The notes beneath the pieces are model-generated. The model had not been told where the DNA came from, did not search any database, and saw only the letters and a list, made by a program, of their open reading frames with translations. Of a DNA stretch of 64,000 nt, positions 10,402-19,484 are shown in pieces (the first letter of the stretch is position 1; each line of letters starts with the position of its first letter). The stretch spans positions 124,001 through 188,000 of the forward strand of contig CAMHMZ010000001.1 of the NCBI GenBank assembly GCA_946186375.1. Reading direction: 5' to 3'. A program made the position numbers and the translations under genes. The stretch comes from an uncultured Clostridia bacterium (GTDB lineage Bacteria; Bacillota; Clostridia; Oscillospirales; Oscillospiraceae).

Positions 10402-10800
10402 TCACCTAAACCGCGGATCTTTGGCATCATCAAATACGGTGAACATGAGGAACTTGCAAAAATCAAAGACATCCTCATTCCGGTCGATACAGCCTGTAAA
10501 GATCTTGCCGCTTGGGAGGTATTTCTCGGCCATCTTGTTAAGCGTTAGAACGGAAGAAACGGCTTGGCCGACGAGACGCGATTGTGCTGCGTTTATTTCA
10601 GCGGAAGTTGCTCCGAATTTCTCATCGAGCGCAAGCCTGGCATAAGAACGAGGGAACAAGGTACATGTGTCCGTGGCAGTTTTGAAAGCTCGCAGATCGG
10701 CACTGGCTTCTGGCGCACAGCCTCTTGCGGAAGAAGAAACTGCTTTCAGTGTAGAAAGGTAGCAGTCATAATCAAGGACGGAACGTGACATGGCTGGCAT
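10402..10800 (-). CDS. hypothetical protein (paralogue of 9818-10255)
   Basis: shared C-terminal pattern with upstream neighbour. Confidence 0.6.
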   Translation of the reverse strand: MPAMSRSVLDYDCYLSTLKAVSSSARGCAPEASADLRAFKTATDTCTLFPRSYARLALDEKFGATSAEINAAQSRLVGQAVSSVLTLNKMAEKYLPSGKIFTGCIDRNEDVFDFCKFLMFTVFDDAKDPRFR

Positions 10801-10963
10801 TCTCCTTTTCCTGTGTTATGAAAGTCTCAAATCGATGCAAAATGTTGCGGGTTTACAAATCAGTGGGTAAAAAGCAGAAAACGGTACTTTGGGCCTCAGT
10901 ATATTTTGGGGGCGTCTGAAGTATGAGCGGCAAAATTTCATCCTTGGAGGGGAGTGCATTCAA

Positions 10964-12094
10964 ATGCCAAGCTACAACGAATATACACCAAAGGCAACGA
11001 ACTATCAACCGAATTATCGTGATGCGAGGGAAGCAAAACTGAGCAGCTATTTCAGCAAAGGCGGTTTTAACAGCCCGCAGAGAATCGGCTATGTCATCAA
11101 GCTGATCAAAGATCTGCGTCCGCTGACGGCAGAGGAGTGGCGAATCTGGTATATGGAGAACGTGCATAACGCGGCCTATCTGGAAAATATCGCGGGTGAG
11201 ATGTTCAGGTCGATTCCTGTTGATGAAGGCTTGAGCTACAAAGATTGTCTGCGTCACATTTATGATGTGATGTTCAGGAGAACATTCCTGAGTTACAACA
11301 AAGAACAGCGAGCGCTGAATTGGCTGCAAAAAACATTGAACGTGCCACTGCAGGAAGCCTCTGTGGAATGGGTCGGGAAATACTATGTGGATTTCTACTT
11401 CATAGGAGATGACGGCAAGCCGATCGGGATTCAGCTGCGTCCGGATAACTTCTATGGCGAAGGCTCATATAACGCGGCAGCGACAGAGAGGCGACACGCT
11501 ATGTTCACGGAGGCCACGGGCGGTCAGGTATTTGTTCTGAGATACACATATGATGCAGCACACAACCCTGAGATCAGCAGTAAGGACGCGGCGGAACAGT
11601 TTATCAGAGCTGTAAAAGCGGCGCATAAGAAAAAAATCGAGATCCGCTGCGGCTCAAGTTTAAACTTCAAAGCACTCCAGGAATGCATTGAATCGTCAAG
11701 AGATGGCGACCAAAGAGTGTCATTCCCGTTCATTGTGCAGGCCAAGACAGGGCAGAAGTATATTGTTTGGTTCACATACGACATAGACGGCCCAGACGAT
11801 GAAAACACCGTAACTGTGATAGACAGGGTCTTCATGGTATCTCACAACGGGGAAGTGCGTGAGACAGAAGTTGGATTAGAGGCTCCGTTCAATTTCACCG
11901 GGAAGCAAAAGCTTTCATACGGAGAATACCTAATAGCTTTCGCGGAACTGTACAAGAGTTTTTCTGTGAATAAGATGAACAGCCTTCTCTGGGATAAAGG
12001 CTACCGGCCCATTTATGAGGCGTATAAGCAAGTGAGCGCATGGGCGCGTATTGCGGGTATGGTTGAGAAAAAGCCGAAAGAGGAGAGATCGTAA
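10964..12094 (+). CDS. hypothetical protein, possible MjaI-family restriction endonuclease
   Basis: start at MPSYNEYT; TNYQPNYRDA, LRPLTAEEWRIWY, WVGKYYVDFYFIGDDGKPIGIQLRP resemble the MjaI-type PD-(D/E)XK layout. Confidence 0.45.
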   Translation: MPSYNEYTPKATNYQPNYRDAREAKLSSYFSKGGFNSPQRIGYVIKLIKDLRPLTAEEWRIWYMENVHNAAYLENIAGEMFRSIPVDEGLSYKDCLRHIYDVMFRRTFLSYNKEQRALNWLQKTLNVPLQEASVEWVGKYYVDFYFIGDDGKPIGIQLRPDNFYGEGSYNAAATERRHAMFTEATGGQVFVLRYTYDAAHNPEISSKDAAEQFIRAVKAAHKKKIEIRCGSSLNFKALQECIESSRDGDQRVSFPFIVQAKTGQKYIVWFTYDIDGPDDENTVTVIDRVFMVSHNGEVRETEVGLEAPFNFTGKQKLSYGEYLIAFAELYKSFSVNKMNSLLWDKGYRPIYEAYKQVSAWARIAGMVEKKPKEERS

Positions 12095-12120
12095 AAGCCA
12101 AAACTCTTCAAATAACGTAA

Positions 12121-12149
12121 TTGACAATGTGAACATAAAAAAGTAATAA
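12121..12149 (+). promoter_or_regulatory. sigmaA-like promoter
   Basis: TTGACA - 17 nt - TAATAA. Confidence 0.6.
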
Positions 12150-12182
12150 GAAAATACAAATCTTTTAAGGAGGTCTTCCGTA

Positions 12183-12566
12183 TTGAAGAAGATCAAAAGA
12201 AAACCGGATGAATTAAATCTGCATGAGATCGACTCACTGGTAGCACACATGTTGAATTGCGCAAAATGTCTGGAGGGAGCGCAACCGGGAAAATGTAAAA
12301 ACGAGCAAAACTGCGACAAGACCGTGATGGACTCCGTGGTCAAGGCCTTGGATATGGCTGAAGGAATTCAGCAGCGAACGTCAGAAAAGGCGCGCCAAAC
12401 AGTCAGAAGCAAGATGTCGGGTTTTCGATGCCAAAACATTTTGACGAAGGAATACCAGAACAAGGTCGCAAAAGCTCTGGCGGAATCGGCGATGGAGCTA
12501 AGGTACTCTGCGGATGTGATCACTGGCCGTGATATGGACTTACCGACCGTGCCAGAGGATATGTAG
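12183..12566 (+). CDS. hypothetical protein
   Basis: ORF (TTG start) after AAGGAGG. Confidence 0.55.
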   Translation: MKKIKRKPDELNLHEIDSLVAHMLNCAKCLEGAQPGKCKNEQNCDKTVMDSVVKALDMAEGIQQRTSEKARQTVRSKMSGFRCQNILTKEYQNKVAKALAESAMELRYSADVITGRDMDLPTVPEDM

Positions 12567-12581
12567 CTGGTTTGGCTGAAA

Positions 12582-13730
12582 GTGGTGGTTGAGATAAAGA
12601 GGAAGAAAATAAATATAAAGCGCTCCCTTACGGCTGCACTTCTCGCCGCATGTATATCTCTTACGTGTGTTCAGCCGGCGTTTGCGGGGGAGAAGGAATT
12701 GGTGTGCGGGAAGGAAGAGCACGTACACACCCACGAGTGTTTTGACTCAAAGCTTATATGCGGCATCGAAGAGGGCGTAAGTCATAAACACGATGAAAAT
12801 TGTTATGGATATGAAGACGTTCTCGTCTGCAAAAAGAAAGAGTCCAACAAAGAAGGCGGCCATATTCACGACGAGAACTGTTGGAAGAGGAAGCGTGTGT
12901 TGGTGTGCGGCGAAAAAGATACTGGGCCGCATAAACATGACGAAAGTTGCTATAAGCGTGTCGGAAAGGCGAAATGCGGTCTGAAAGAGCACACGCACGA
13001 AGATATTTGCTGGTCTGACCATAGTCTGGACAGATCATCTCCAGAAATATGGGAGAAAGATTTCGAGGGTGTTGAACTCTCGGGGATCTGGAGCGAAGAT
13101 CTGCTGACTATAGCTGAAACGCAGGACGGCAGAGGTGAAAGCAAACGGAACTACCTTCTGGACAGTGCTGGAAACATGAAGGGTTATACGCGCTATTCAG
13201 AGTGGTGGAATGAGCATGTTTATTATAACAAAGATGACGAATATAAAGAGCGTCATCTCTATGATGACTGGTGTGCCAGCTTCATCAGCTTCTGCCTGTA
13301 TTACACAGGAATACCGAGAGAAGTCGTGTGCTGGGAAAACGGATGCACACGCTGGGTGGATGATTTCAAAGACGCCGGATTGTATGAAGACGCCTGGGAA
13401 CAGACATACACGCCGCAGCCGGGCGACATTGTGTTCTTGAATTTCACGAAAGGCGTGAAGGCTGAGCATGTAGCGATCGTGAAATCAGTCGATGTTGAAA
13501 AGCATCGGATTTACACGATAGAGGGCAATAATCACGATATCGTGATGACCGCTTGGTACACATACACATCGAGAAGTGTTCTCGGTTTTTGCAATATACA
13601 CAAGGCGCAAGCACAATATGTGGCTACGCACAATATAGATCTGCCGACAGGAAAAGTGGTGTGGCAGACGCGAATCGCAAGAGATGATGTCATATCGAGA
13701 AAGCGCGTAACAGACACGCTTGATTTGTGA
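12582..13730 (+). CDS. secreted CHAP-domain amidase with Cys/His repeat N-terminus
   Basis: signal peptide; repeated C-x(n)-HxHxxxC(Y/W); WCASFISFCLYYTGI...PGDIVFLNF...HVAIVKSVD...IEGNN. Confidence 0.8.
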   Translation: MVVEIKRKKINIKRSLTAALLAACISLTCVQPAFAGEKELVCGKEEHVHTHECFDSKLICGIEEGVSHKHDENCYGYEDVLVCKKKESNKEGGHIHDENCWKRKRVLVCGEKDTGPHKHDESCYKRVGKAKCGLKEHTHEDICWSDHSLDRSSPEIWEKDFEGVELSGIWSEDLLTIAETQDGRGESKRNYLLDSAGNMKGYTRYSEWWNEHVYYNKDDEYKERHLYDDWCASFISFCLYYTGIPREVVCWENGCTRWVDDFKDAGLYEDAWEQTYTPQPGDIVFLNFTKGVKAEHVAIVKSVDVEKHRIYTIEGNNHDIVMTAWYTYTSRSVLGFCNIHKAQAQYVATHNIDLPTGKVVWQTRIARDDVISRKRVTDTLDL

Positions 13731-13743
13731 AGCGAGGTTAAAC

Positions 13744-14271
13744 ATGGAGTATTTCGATTTATATGACAAAGACCGTCGACCGCTTGGAACAGTAATGGAA
13801 CGCGGGACGCCGGTTCCTAAAAACATGTATAGACTTGTCGTTCATATTTGTGTGTTCGACGGGGAAGCGCGCATGCTCATTCAGAAGAGAGCAGATTGCG
13901 TGGAAAACTGGCCAGGAAGATGGGATCTCACAGCAGGTGGCAGTGTTATCGCCGGAGAGACAAGTTCTCAGGCAGCTGAGAGAGAAATAAGAGAGGAAAT
14001 CGGCCTTGTGCTTGATCTCGGGAACCAGCTTCCGCTGGTAACAGTTTATTTTTCAGAGGGCTTCGACGATATTTACGCGGTGTTTTGCAAGCCAGATAAA
14101 AGTCGTTTGTCTCTGCAGGAAGAGGAGGTTTGTGGCGTGCAGTGGGCGTCCGAGGACGCTATTTGCGCAATGATCGACAACGGTGCTTTCATTCCTTATG
14201 ACAAGAATCTGATTCACCTGCTGTTTTCTCGTTCGTTGAGCAAGCTGCAGGCGGCGGAGGGTAGAGCTTGA
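13744..14271 (+). CDS. NUDIX hydrolase (IDI-like)
   Basis: GGSVIAGETSSQAAEREIREEIGL Nudix box. Confidence 0.93.
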   Translation: MEYFDLYDKDRRPLGTVMERGTPVPKNMYRLVVHICVFDGEARMLIQKRADCVENWPGRWDLTAGGSVIAGETSSQAAEREIREEIGLVLDLGNQLPLVTVYFSEGFDDIYAVFCKPDKSRLSLQEEEVCGVQWASEDAICAMIDNGAFIPYDKNLIHLLFSRSLSKLQAAEGRA

Positions 14272-15071
14272 TGCGAGAAGAATACCTTGCGACTTACTAC
14301 GAAGATTACGACGAGGACGGCCGGCTTGGAAAAGACTTAAACGGACTCGTCGAATTTTCAACGACGATGGAATACATCCATCGATACATCAAAAGCAAGC
14401 CGGCGAAGATTCTGGAAGTTGGCACCGGAACGGGTCGCTATAGTGTTGCTCTTGCAAAAGAGGGGTACGATGTGACTGCGATCGATGTCGTACAGCACAA
14501 TTTGAATATTCTGGTCTCAAAACTGGACGGTACGGAAAAGATCAACGTCATTCAGGGAAATGCGCTGGATCTCAGTCATCTGAATGACGGCGAATTCGAT
14601 GTAACGCTGCTACTGGGACCTATGTACCATTTATTTTTCGAGCACGAGATGGAGCAAGCGTTATCTGAGGCGATCCGGGTAACGAAGCCTAGCGGCTACA
14701 TCATGTCTGCGTATTGTCTCAACGACGCCTCCATGATCCAATACGGGTTCATGCTTGGAAATCTTCCTGAGCTTCTGGAGAAAAATCAGATTGACGACAG
14801 TTGGCACGCCGTCAACCTCACGCCTCCGACTGACATGTTTCATATCGTCAGGACCGAAGAAATCGCGGCATTGGATGCAAAATTCGATGTTAAGCACATC
14901 AAGCTCGTCGCAACAGATGGCGCTGCGAGATACATCAAAGACTATGCTGAATCGTGGGATGAGAAGACGATTCAGTTGTTTCTGTCCTATCATTTGGCCA
15001 CTTGTGAGCGTCAGGATCTGATCGGAGCAACAAACCATTGCCTGGACATTTTGCAAAAACCATATTTGTGA
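14271..15071 (+). CDS. class I SAM-dependent methyltransferase
   Basis: ILEVGTGTGRYSVALAKEGYDVTAID, FDVTLLLGPMYHL. Confidence 0.9.
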   Translation: MREEYLATYYEDYDEDGRLGKDLNGLVEFSTTMEYIHRYIKSKPAKILEVGTGTGRYSVALAKEGYDVTAIDVVQHNLNILVSKLDGTEKINVIQGNALDLSHLNDGEFDVTLLLGPMYHLFFEHEMEQALSEAIRVTKPSGYIMSAYCLNDASMIQYGFMLGNLPELLEKNQIDDSWHAVNLTPPTDMFHIVRTEEIAALDAKFDVKHIKLVATDGAARYIKDYAESWDEKTIQLFLSYHLATCERQDLIGATNHCLDILQKPYL

Positions 15072-15081
15072 GGTGAGCACG

Positions 15082-15459
15082 ATGCGTAAGCTCAAAAAAC
15101 TCATAAAAGAAAAAGAGAATATCCGAATCGTGACAGATGCCATAAGGGCTTGGGATCCGCTTGGGTTTGCCCCGTTCGCGCTTGAGCGGGAATACAAGCC
15201 GGAGATAAGAGATATAGCGTCCGGATTAAGCAAAAGCATGAACGCGACGCAGATCGCAGAGCTGATTGCAGATGTATTCTCACTTCACACATATCCATAT
15301 GTGTTTGAAACGCGTCAGTGCCTCATGCCGGCGTTACAGATCAAAGTGGGACAGTACGAGCGTGGGAGAAGTGCGAAAATCGCTGCAGCAGGATGCAGCT
15401 CGGCGGCTTTGGCCTTGCTCTGTGCTTTCATGTTCAGGAAAGGTCGTGATGCGGCATGA
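15082..15459 (+). CDS. hypothetical protein
   Basis: ORF with GAGGTGAG RBS. Confidence 0.5.
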   Translation: MRKLKKLIKEKENIRIVTDAIRAWDPLGFAPFALEREYKPEIRDIASGLSKSMNATQIAELIADVFSLHTYPYVFETRQCLMPALQIKVGQYERGRSAKIAAAGCSSAALALLCAFMFRKGRDAA

Positions 15460-15821
15460 GTGGGATGATCGTTTTGCTGCTGCTCATCATAGCATCAGCG
15501 TATTTCAATTCTGCACTTGGAAAGCATGCAAAAAGAAACGGTGGAGCGAAGAAAAATTCGCCGTTCGGCGAATTTCGGCCGGACATCACAAAAATATTGC
15601 CGTTCGGCGAAGCTCCGGAACCGGATGAGAAGGTCGGCGAACATTCGCACGACCGGCTGGACGACATTCCGGACGATGATCATGATGCCGAAGAGCACTG
15701 GAAGCAACAGTTAGATGGTTTTTTAAAGGCAGGCTTGATCGACCGCGCTGAGTATAAGGTGCTGTACGAACAGCGTAAAAAGTGTTACTACGCAGACGAG
15801 AACTCTGCGCACAGATATTAA
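15456..15821 (+). CDS. hypothetical protein, N-terminal TM and SHOCT-like C-terminus
   Basis: QLDGFLKAGLIDRAEYKVLYEQRKK resembles SHOCT. Confidence 0.55.
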   Translation: MSGMIVLLLLIIASAYFNSALGKHAKRNGGAKKNSPFGEFRPDITKILPFGEAPEPDEKVGEHSHDRLDDIPDDDHDAEEHWKQQLDGFLKAGLIDRAEYKVLYEQRKKCYYADENSAHRY

Positions 15822-15841
15822 TATTTGGGGGTTTCAAACAT

Positions 15842-16918
15842 ATGAAGCGTTTCAATAAAGTAATGACCGCACTGCTTGTGGTCGTAATGGTATTTTCGCT
15901 GTCGGCATGCGGCAGCAGTGCGAACGGTGCCCGCTCCGCGGATGCTGTTCCGGAGGCGGCATACATGCCGGATACGGCATTGGTATCAAACAACGGTTTC
16001 AGTTATGCCGAGGAAGAAAGTTATGATTTCGAGATGCCGGCGGAAGCTCCGTCGGCAGCGGCTCCTGCTGCAGAGCAATCAGCACCGGAAGGACCGGGCA
16101 TTGCAGAAGACAAATCGATCGACCGTCAAAAGATCATTTACTCGGCGGACGTCACTGTAGAGTCGACGGAATTCGATACTGCAGTCGAGAAGCTTGAGGC
16201 GTTGGTCGATCACTATAAGGGGTTTATTGAGTCAAGCAGATTCAATGGAAACAGATATTACTACTCTTCATACGGCAGCCAGTCGTCGAAATCTGCAGAA
16301 TACAGGATCCGCATCCCGAGCGATGCGTTCAACGATGTGCTGACGGGAATGAACGACATTGGCAATGTACCGTATACGAATACATATTCGGAGAACATCA
16401 CGGCGCAGTATTACGACACGGAAGCTCGCATGAATGCGTACAAGGCGCAGGAGGCAAGGCTGCTTGAGATGGTAGAAGCTGCTGAAACAGTCGAAGACCT
16501 GATCACGATCGAAGACCGTCTGACTTGGATCAGATACGAGATCGAAAGCCTTCAGTCGACGATGAAGAACTGGGACAGACAGGTGAATTACAGCACGATC
16601 AATGTCTCGATCGTAGAAGTGAAAGAATACACGCCGGAAGCTGAGATCAGCTTTGGCGAAGAGTTCAAGATGGCTGTGAAGAGCGGACTTTCAAACGCGG
16701 GAGACTTTGTAAAGCGTACGCTGATCGTGGCTGCAGAGTCGCTGCCGACGCTGCTGATCATTACGCCGTTTGTTGTGCTGGCCATCGTTATTGTTGTGAG
16801 AACCAGGAGAAAGCGCAAAGGTGAGAGAAAGCTTTCTGAAAAGAAGAACCGTGTGGCAGTCAGAATGCCGGCGACGTCTGCTTCTGAAGCTGCAGCAGAA
16901 AGCGAGGGTTCAAAATAA
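15842..16918 (+). CDS. DUF4349-like lipoprotein
   Basis: lipobox SLSACG; IIYSADVTVESTEFDTAVEKLEALVDHYKGFIESS...RIPSDAFNDVL; C-terminal TM. Confidence 0.85.
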   Translation: MKRFNKVMTALLVVVMVFSLSACGSSANGARSADAVPEAAYMPDTALVSNNGFSYAEEESYDFEMPAEAPSAAAPAAEQSAPEGPGIAEDKSIDRQKIIYSADVTVESTEFDTAVEKLEALVDHYKGFIESSRFNGNRYYYSSYGSQSSKSAEYRIRIPSDAFNDVLTGMNDIGNVPYTNTYSENITAQYYDTEARMNAYKAQEARLLEMVEAAETVEDLITIEDRLTWIRYEIESLQSTMKNWDRQVNYSTINVSIVEVKEYTPEAEISFGEEFKMAVKSGLSNAGDFVKRTLIVAAESLPTLLIITPFVVLAIVIVVRTRRKRKGERKLSEKKNRVAVRMPATSASEAAAESEGSK

Positions 16919-17379
16919 TGATCCAGCTCACAGACGCGCATGAAAATCCGGAATTATTTTATCACCACGCAAAGAACTACATAAAAGAACTGAAAAAGAT
17001 CGACAAAACAGTCATATGGGATAACTCCAAATGGGAGCAGGCCCTTGGCCAGTCCAAGTTTATCGAACAAGACGGAGAAGTAGTCGGGTTCGTAACATCA
17101 GAGGTTCAGGACCGGCAGCCATTCAGCCAGGCATGTTTCATTCAAGCGTTCTATGTGCTGCCAAAGCTAAGGAAAAAGCATATTGGTGCACGCGCGGTAG
17201 CGGAACTGCTCAAGGAATGGAAGGGCGATATATACCTGTATGTCCTGAACAAGAACATGGCTGCGAAGTCGTTTTGGGCGAGCATAGAGAGGGACAGTGG
17301 CTGGTATAGAAAAACGCGGAAAGACCTGCAAGAGGAATCGGGGTACGATCTCCGCGTGTACGTAAAAAAGACCGTGTAG
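16918..17379 (+). CDS. GNAT-family acetyltransferase-like protein
   Basis: VVGFVTSEVQDR...ACFIQAFYVLPKLRKKHIGARAVAELL. Confidence 0.7.
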   Translation: MIQLTDAHENPELFYHHAKNYIKELKKIDKTVIWDNSKWEQALGQSKFIEQDGEVVGFVTSEVQDRQPFSQACFIQAFYVLPKLRKKHIGARAVAELLKEWKGDIYLYVLNKNMAAKSFWASIERDSGWYRKTRKDLQEESGYDLRVYVKKTV

Positions 17380-17401
17380 CGGTTCAGAAAGACTAGGAGG
17401 G

Positions 17402-17680
17402 ATGGACATGAGTTTATTGTCGTTTTTGCCGGGCTCTATTATGGCCCTGCTGGTCATTGCTGCAGTCATCCTGATGGTGAGGCTGCTGTTCAAGCCGATC
17501 AAGTGGGCTTTCAAATTACTTATAAACGCGGCGATCGGCTTTGTGCTTTTGTTCGTCGTTAACTTCCTTGGTGCATTCATCGGAATAGAAATTGCGATAA
17601 CGTGGATCACTGCATTAATCGCTGGAATTTTTGGAATTCCTGGCGTGATCGCAATGCTTCTATTCCAGCTCTTTTTCTGA
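17402..17680 (+). CDS. bofA: pro-sigmaK processing inhibitor BofA family protein
   Basis: small membrane protein with KLLINAAIGFVLLFVVNFLG...ITALIAGIFGIPGVI pattern. Confidence 0.7.
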   Translation: MDMSLLSFLPGSIMALLVIAAVILMVRLLFKPIKWAFKLLINAAIGFVLLFVVNFLGAFIGIEIAITWITALIAGIFGIPGVIAMLLFQLFF

Positions 17681-17704
17681 TGTAGGGAGGGGAGCTATGT
17701 CAAT

Positions 17705-18050
17705 AACCCACGACTGAAGTCGCTGGCTTGCGGAAACGTGGCCTACGGCAACGTCGTAGATGCTTCGGCATCTGATTGATTAGCCTTAGCGACTTCTGCA
17801 AGTCCATTAGGAAACTACAGAGGAAAGAGCTACGTTACTTGAGAATATGCGTGGGAGGCACAAGCTGCGCCGTTTGCACCAAGCGTACAGGCACTCCGGG
17901 ATGCTTCACAAGTCCCGCGACACTGCGGCTGTGTTTTAAACATCTCTAAGGGTAGGAGAAGTGAGCACAGCATATAAAACCTCAGGATAACATTGGCGAA
18001 GTGAACCACAGGGGAAACCCTGCATTAGAGATTCAATTCTTTTGAAAGGA
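17705..18050 (+). ncRNA. putative IscB omegaRNA
   Basis: about 350 nt non-coding, hairpin-rich tract immediately 5' of iscB between left end and start codon. Confidence 0.7.
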
Positions 18051-18061
18051 GGCCAAGACAA

Positions 18062-19426
18062 ATGGCTGTGTATGTAATCAGCAAAGATGGCGAACGGCTC
18101 ATGCCAACCACGAGGCTTGGCCATGTGCGTCATCTGCTCAAGGAGAAGAAGGCGCACATCGTAGGAAGGAAGCCGTTCACCATTCAACTGGACTATGAGT
18201 CCACAGCTTATACTCAAGACATTGAGCTTTGCGTAGACACCGGCGCTCAGCACATTGGCGTCTCCGTAAAGAGTGAAAGCAAGGAATACGACAGCATTCA
18301 ATTTGACCTGCTGCCAGACGAGAAGGAGCGCCACGACGATTGTCTTAAGTACCGGCACACTCGCAGGAACCGTAAACGCTATCGCAAGGCTCGTTTCGAT
18401 AATCGTAAACGTCATGCGGAAGTAAAATGGCTTGCGCCGAGCCTTGCCAACAAAGCCGACCGTCATATCGATATCATCAAAAACTTCGTTTCGGTGGCTC
18501 CAATCACGGACGTTTACACAGAGATGGGTCAGTTCGACATCCAAGTTCTAGCGGCCGTACAGGAAGGGAAACCAATCCCGGAAGGATTGGATTACCAATA
18601 CGGGCCGCAGTATGGTATCGACACGCTGCGCGAGGGTGTTTTCCAGCGTGACAAGTACACCTGTCGCTTCTGCGGACGCAGCGCATTGAATCCAAAGGAT
18701 CGTGCGATCCTGCACGTGCACCACGCCTACTTCTGGCGCGGGCAGCATGGGGATAGGCTCGAAGAACTCGCCACCTGCTGCGAGAAGTGCCATACGACGG
18801 CCAACCATCAGAAGGGTGGCAAGCTCTGGGGCTTTGATGAGAAGCTGCCGCGCTACGTTGGCGCGGCCTTTATGAACTCCGTGAAGTGGTACATCTGGGA
18901 GATTCTCAAAAGAGATCTGCCGTGTGATGTCCACATGACATACGGTGCAGTGACCAAGCGTTCACGCTTGAGCCTCGGTTTGGAGAAAAGTCATACGAAC
19001 GACGCCTATGCAATGGGGACGTTTCACCAGGCGATTCGAGCAGATTCTATTGTTCTGCGTAAGCGCCGGAGAAACAACCGAATCCTTGAGAAGTTTTACG
19101 ACGCGAAGGTCATAGACCGGCGCACCGGGAAAAAGGTATCCGGGAAAGATCTCGGTTGCGAGAGAACAAAACGCAAAGAACCCAGAGTGTCTGAGAAGAG
19201 CTTGCGTCAGTTTCGCGAGCAAAAGGTCAAGCGAGGGTATCGTTCCATACGCAAGCAAAGATACGAAATTCAACCAGACGACCTATTGATTTACAACGGG
19301 CAAACGCTTCACGCTAAAGGTGTGCACAGCAAAGGAACTCGTGCCATTATACGCGAAACCAAAAAATCTGTTGCAATCTCACAGGTAAAAATTTTCAAAC
19401 ACGTTGCCGCTTGGGCAACAGCTTAA
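18062..19426 (+). CDS. iscB: IscB RNA-guided nuclease (RuvC + HNH)
   Basis: RuvC-I LCVDTGAQHIGVSV; arginine-rich bridge helix; RuvC-II VYTEMGQFD; HNH CRFCGRS...HVHHAYFW...CCEKCHTTANH; RuvC-III SHTNDAYAMG. Confidence 0.93.
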   Translation: MAVYVISKDGERLMPTTRLGHVRHLLKEKKAHIVGRKPFTIQLDYESTAYTQDIELCVDTGAQHIGVSVKSESKEYDSIQFDLLPDEKERHDDCLKYRHTRRNRKRYRKARFDNRKRHAEVKWLAPSLANKADRHIDIIKNFVSVAPITDVYTEMGQFDIQVLAAVQEGKPIPEGLDYQYGPQYGIDTLREGVFQRDKYTCRFCGRSALNPKDRAILHVHHAYFWRGQHGDRLEELATCCEKCHTTANHQKGGKLWGFDEKLPRYVGAAFMNSVKWYIWEILKRDLPCDVHMTYGAVTKRSRLSLGLEKSHTNDAYAMGTFHQAIRADSIVLRKRRRNNRILEKFYDAKVIDRRTGKKVSGKDLGCERTKRKEPRVSEKSLRQFREQKVKRGYRSIRKQRYEIQPDDLLIYNGQTLHAKGVHSKGTRAIIRETKKSVAISQVKIFKHVAAWATA

Positions 19427-19484
19427 GAGAGGAGGGGCGGCTTCCTCCAACGACTGAAGTCACGGGTCTCCGCCGCCAATTATT

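Larger units (their letters stand above)
17700..19480 (+). mobile_element. IscB-type IS200/IS605-related element (no tnpA)
   Basis: ends carry CACGACTGAAGTCGCTGGCTTGCGG (left) and CAACGACTGAAGTCACGGGTCTCCGCCGCC (right) around an intact iscB. Confidence 0.8.

Noticed and set aside
14271-15071. Methyltransferase as partner of the MjaI-like protein
   Set aside because: Motifs fit a small-molecule type class I methyltransferase; no DNA MTase DPPY/NPPY or PC motif seen
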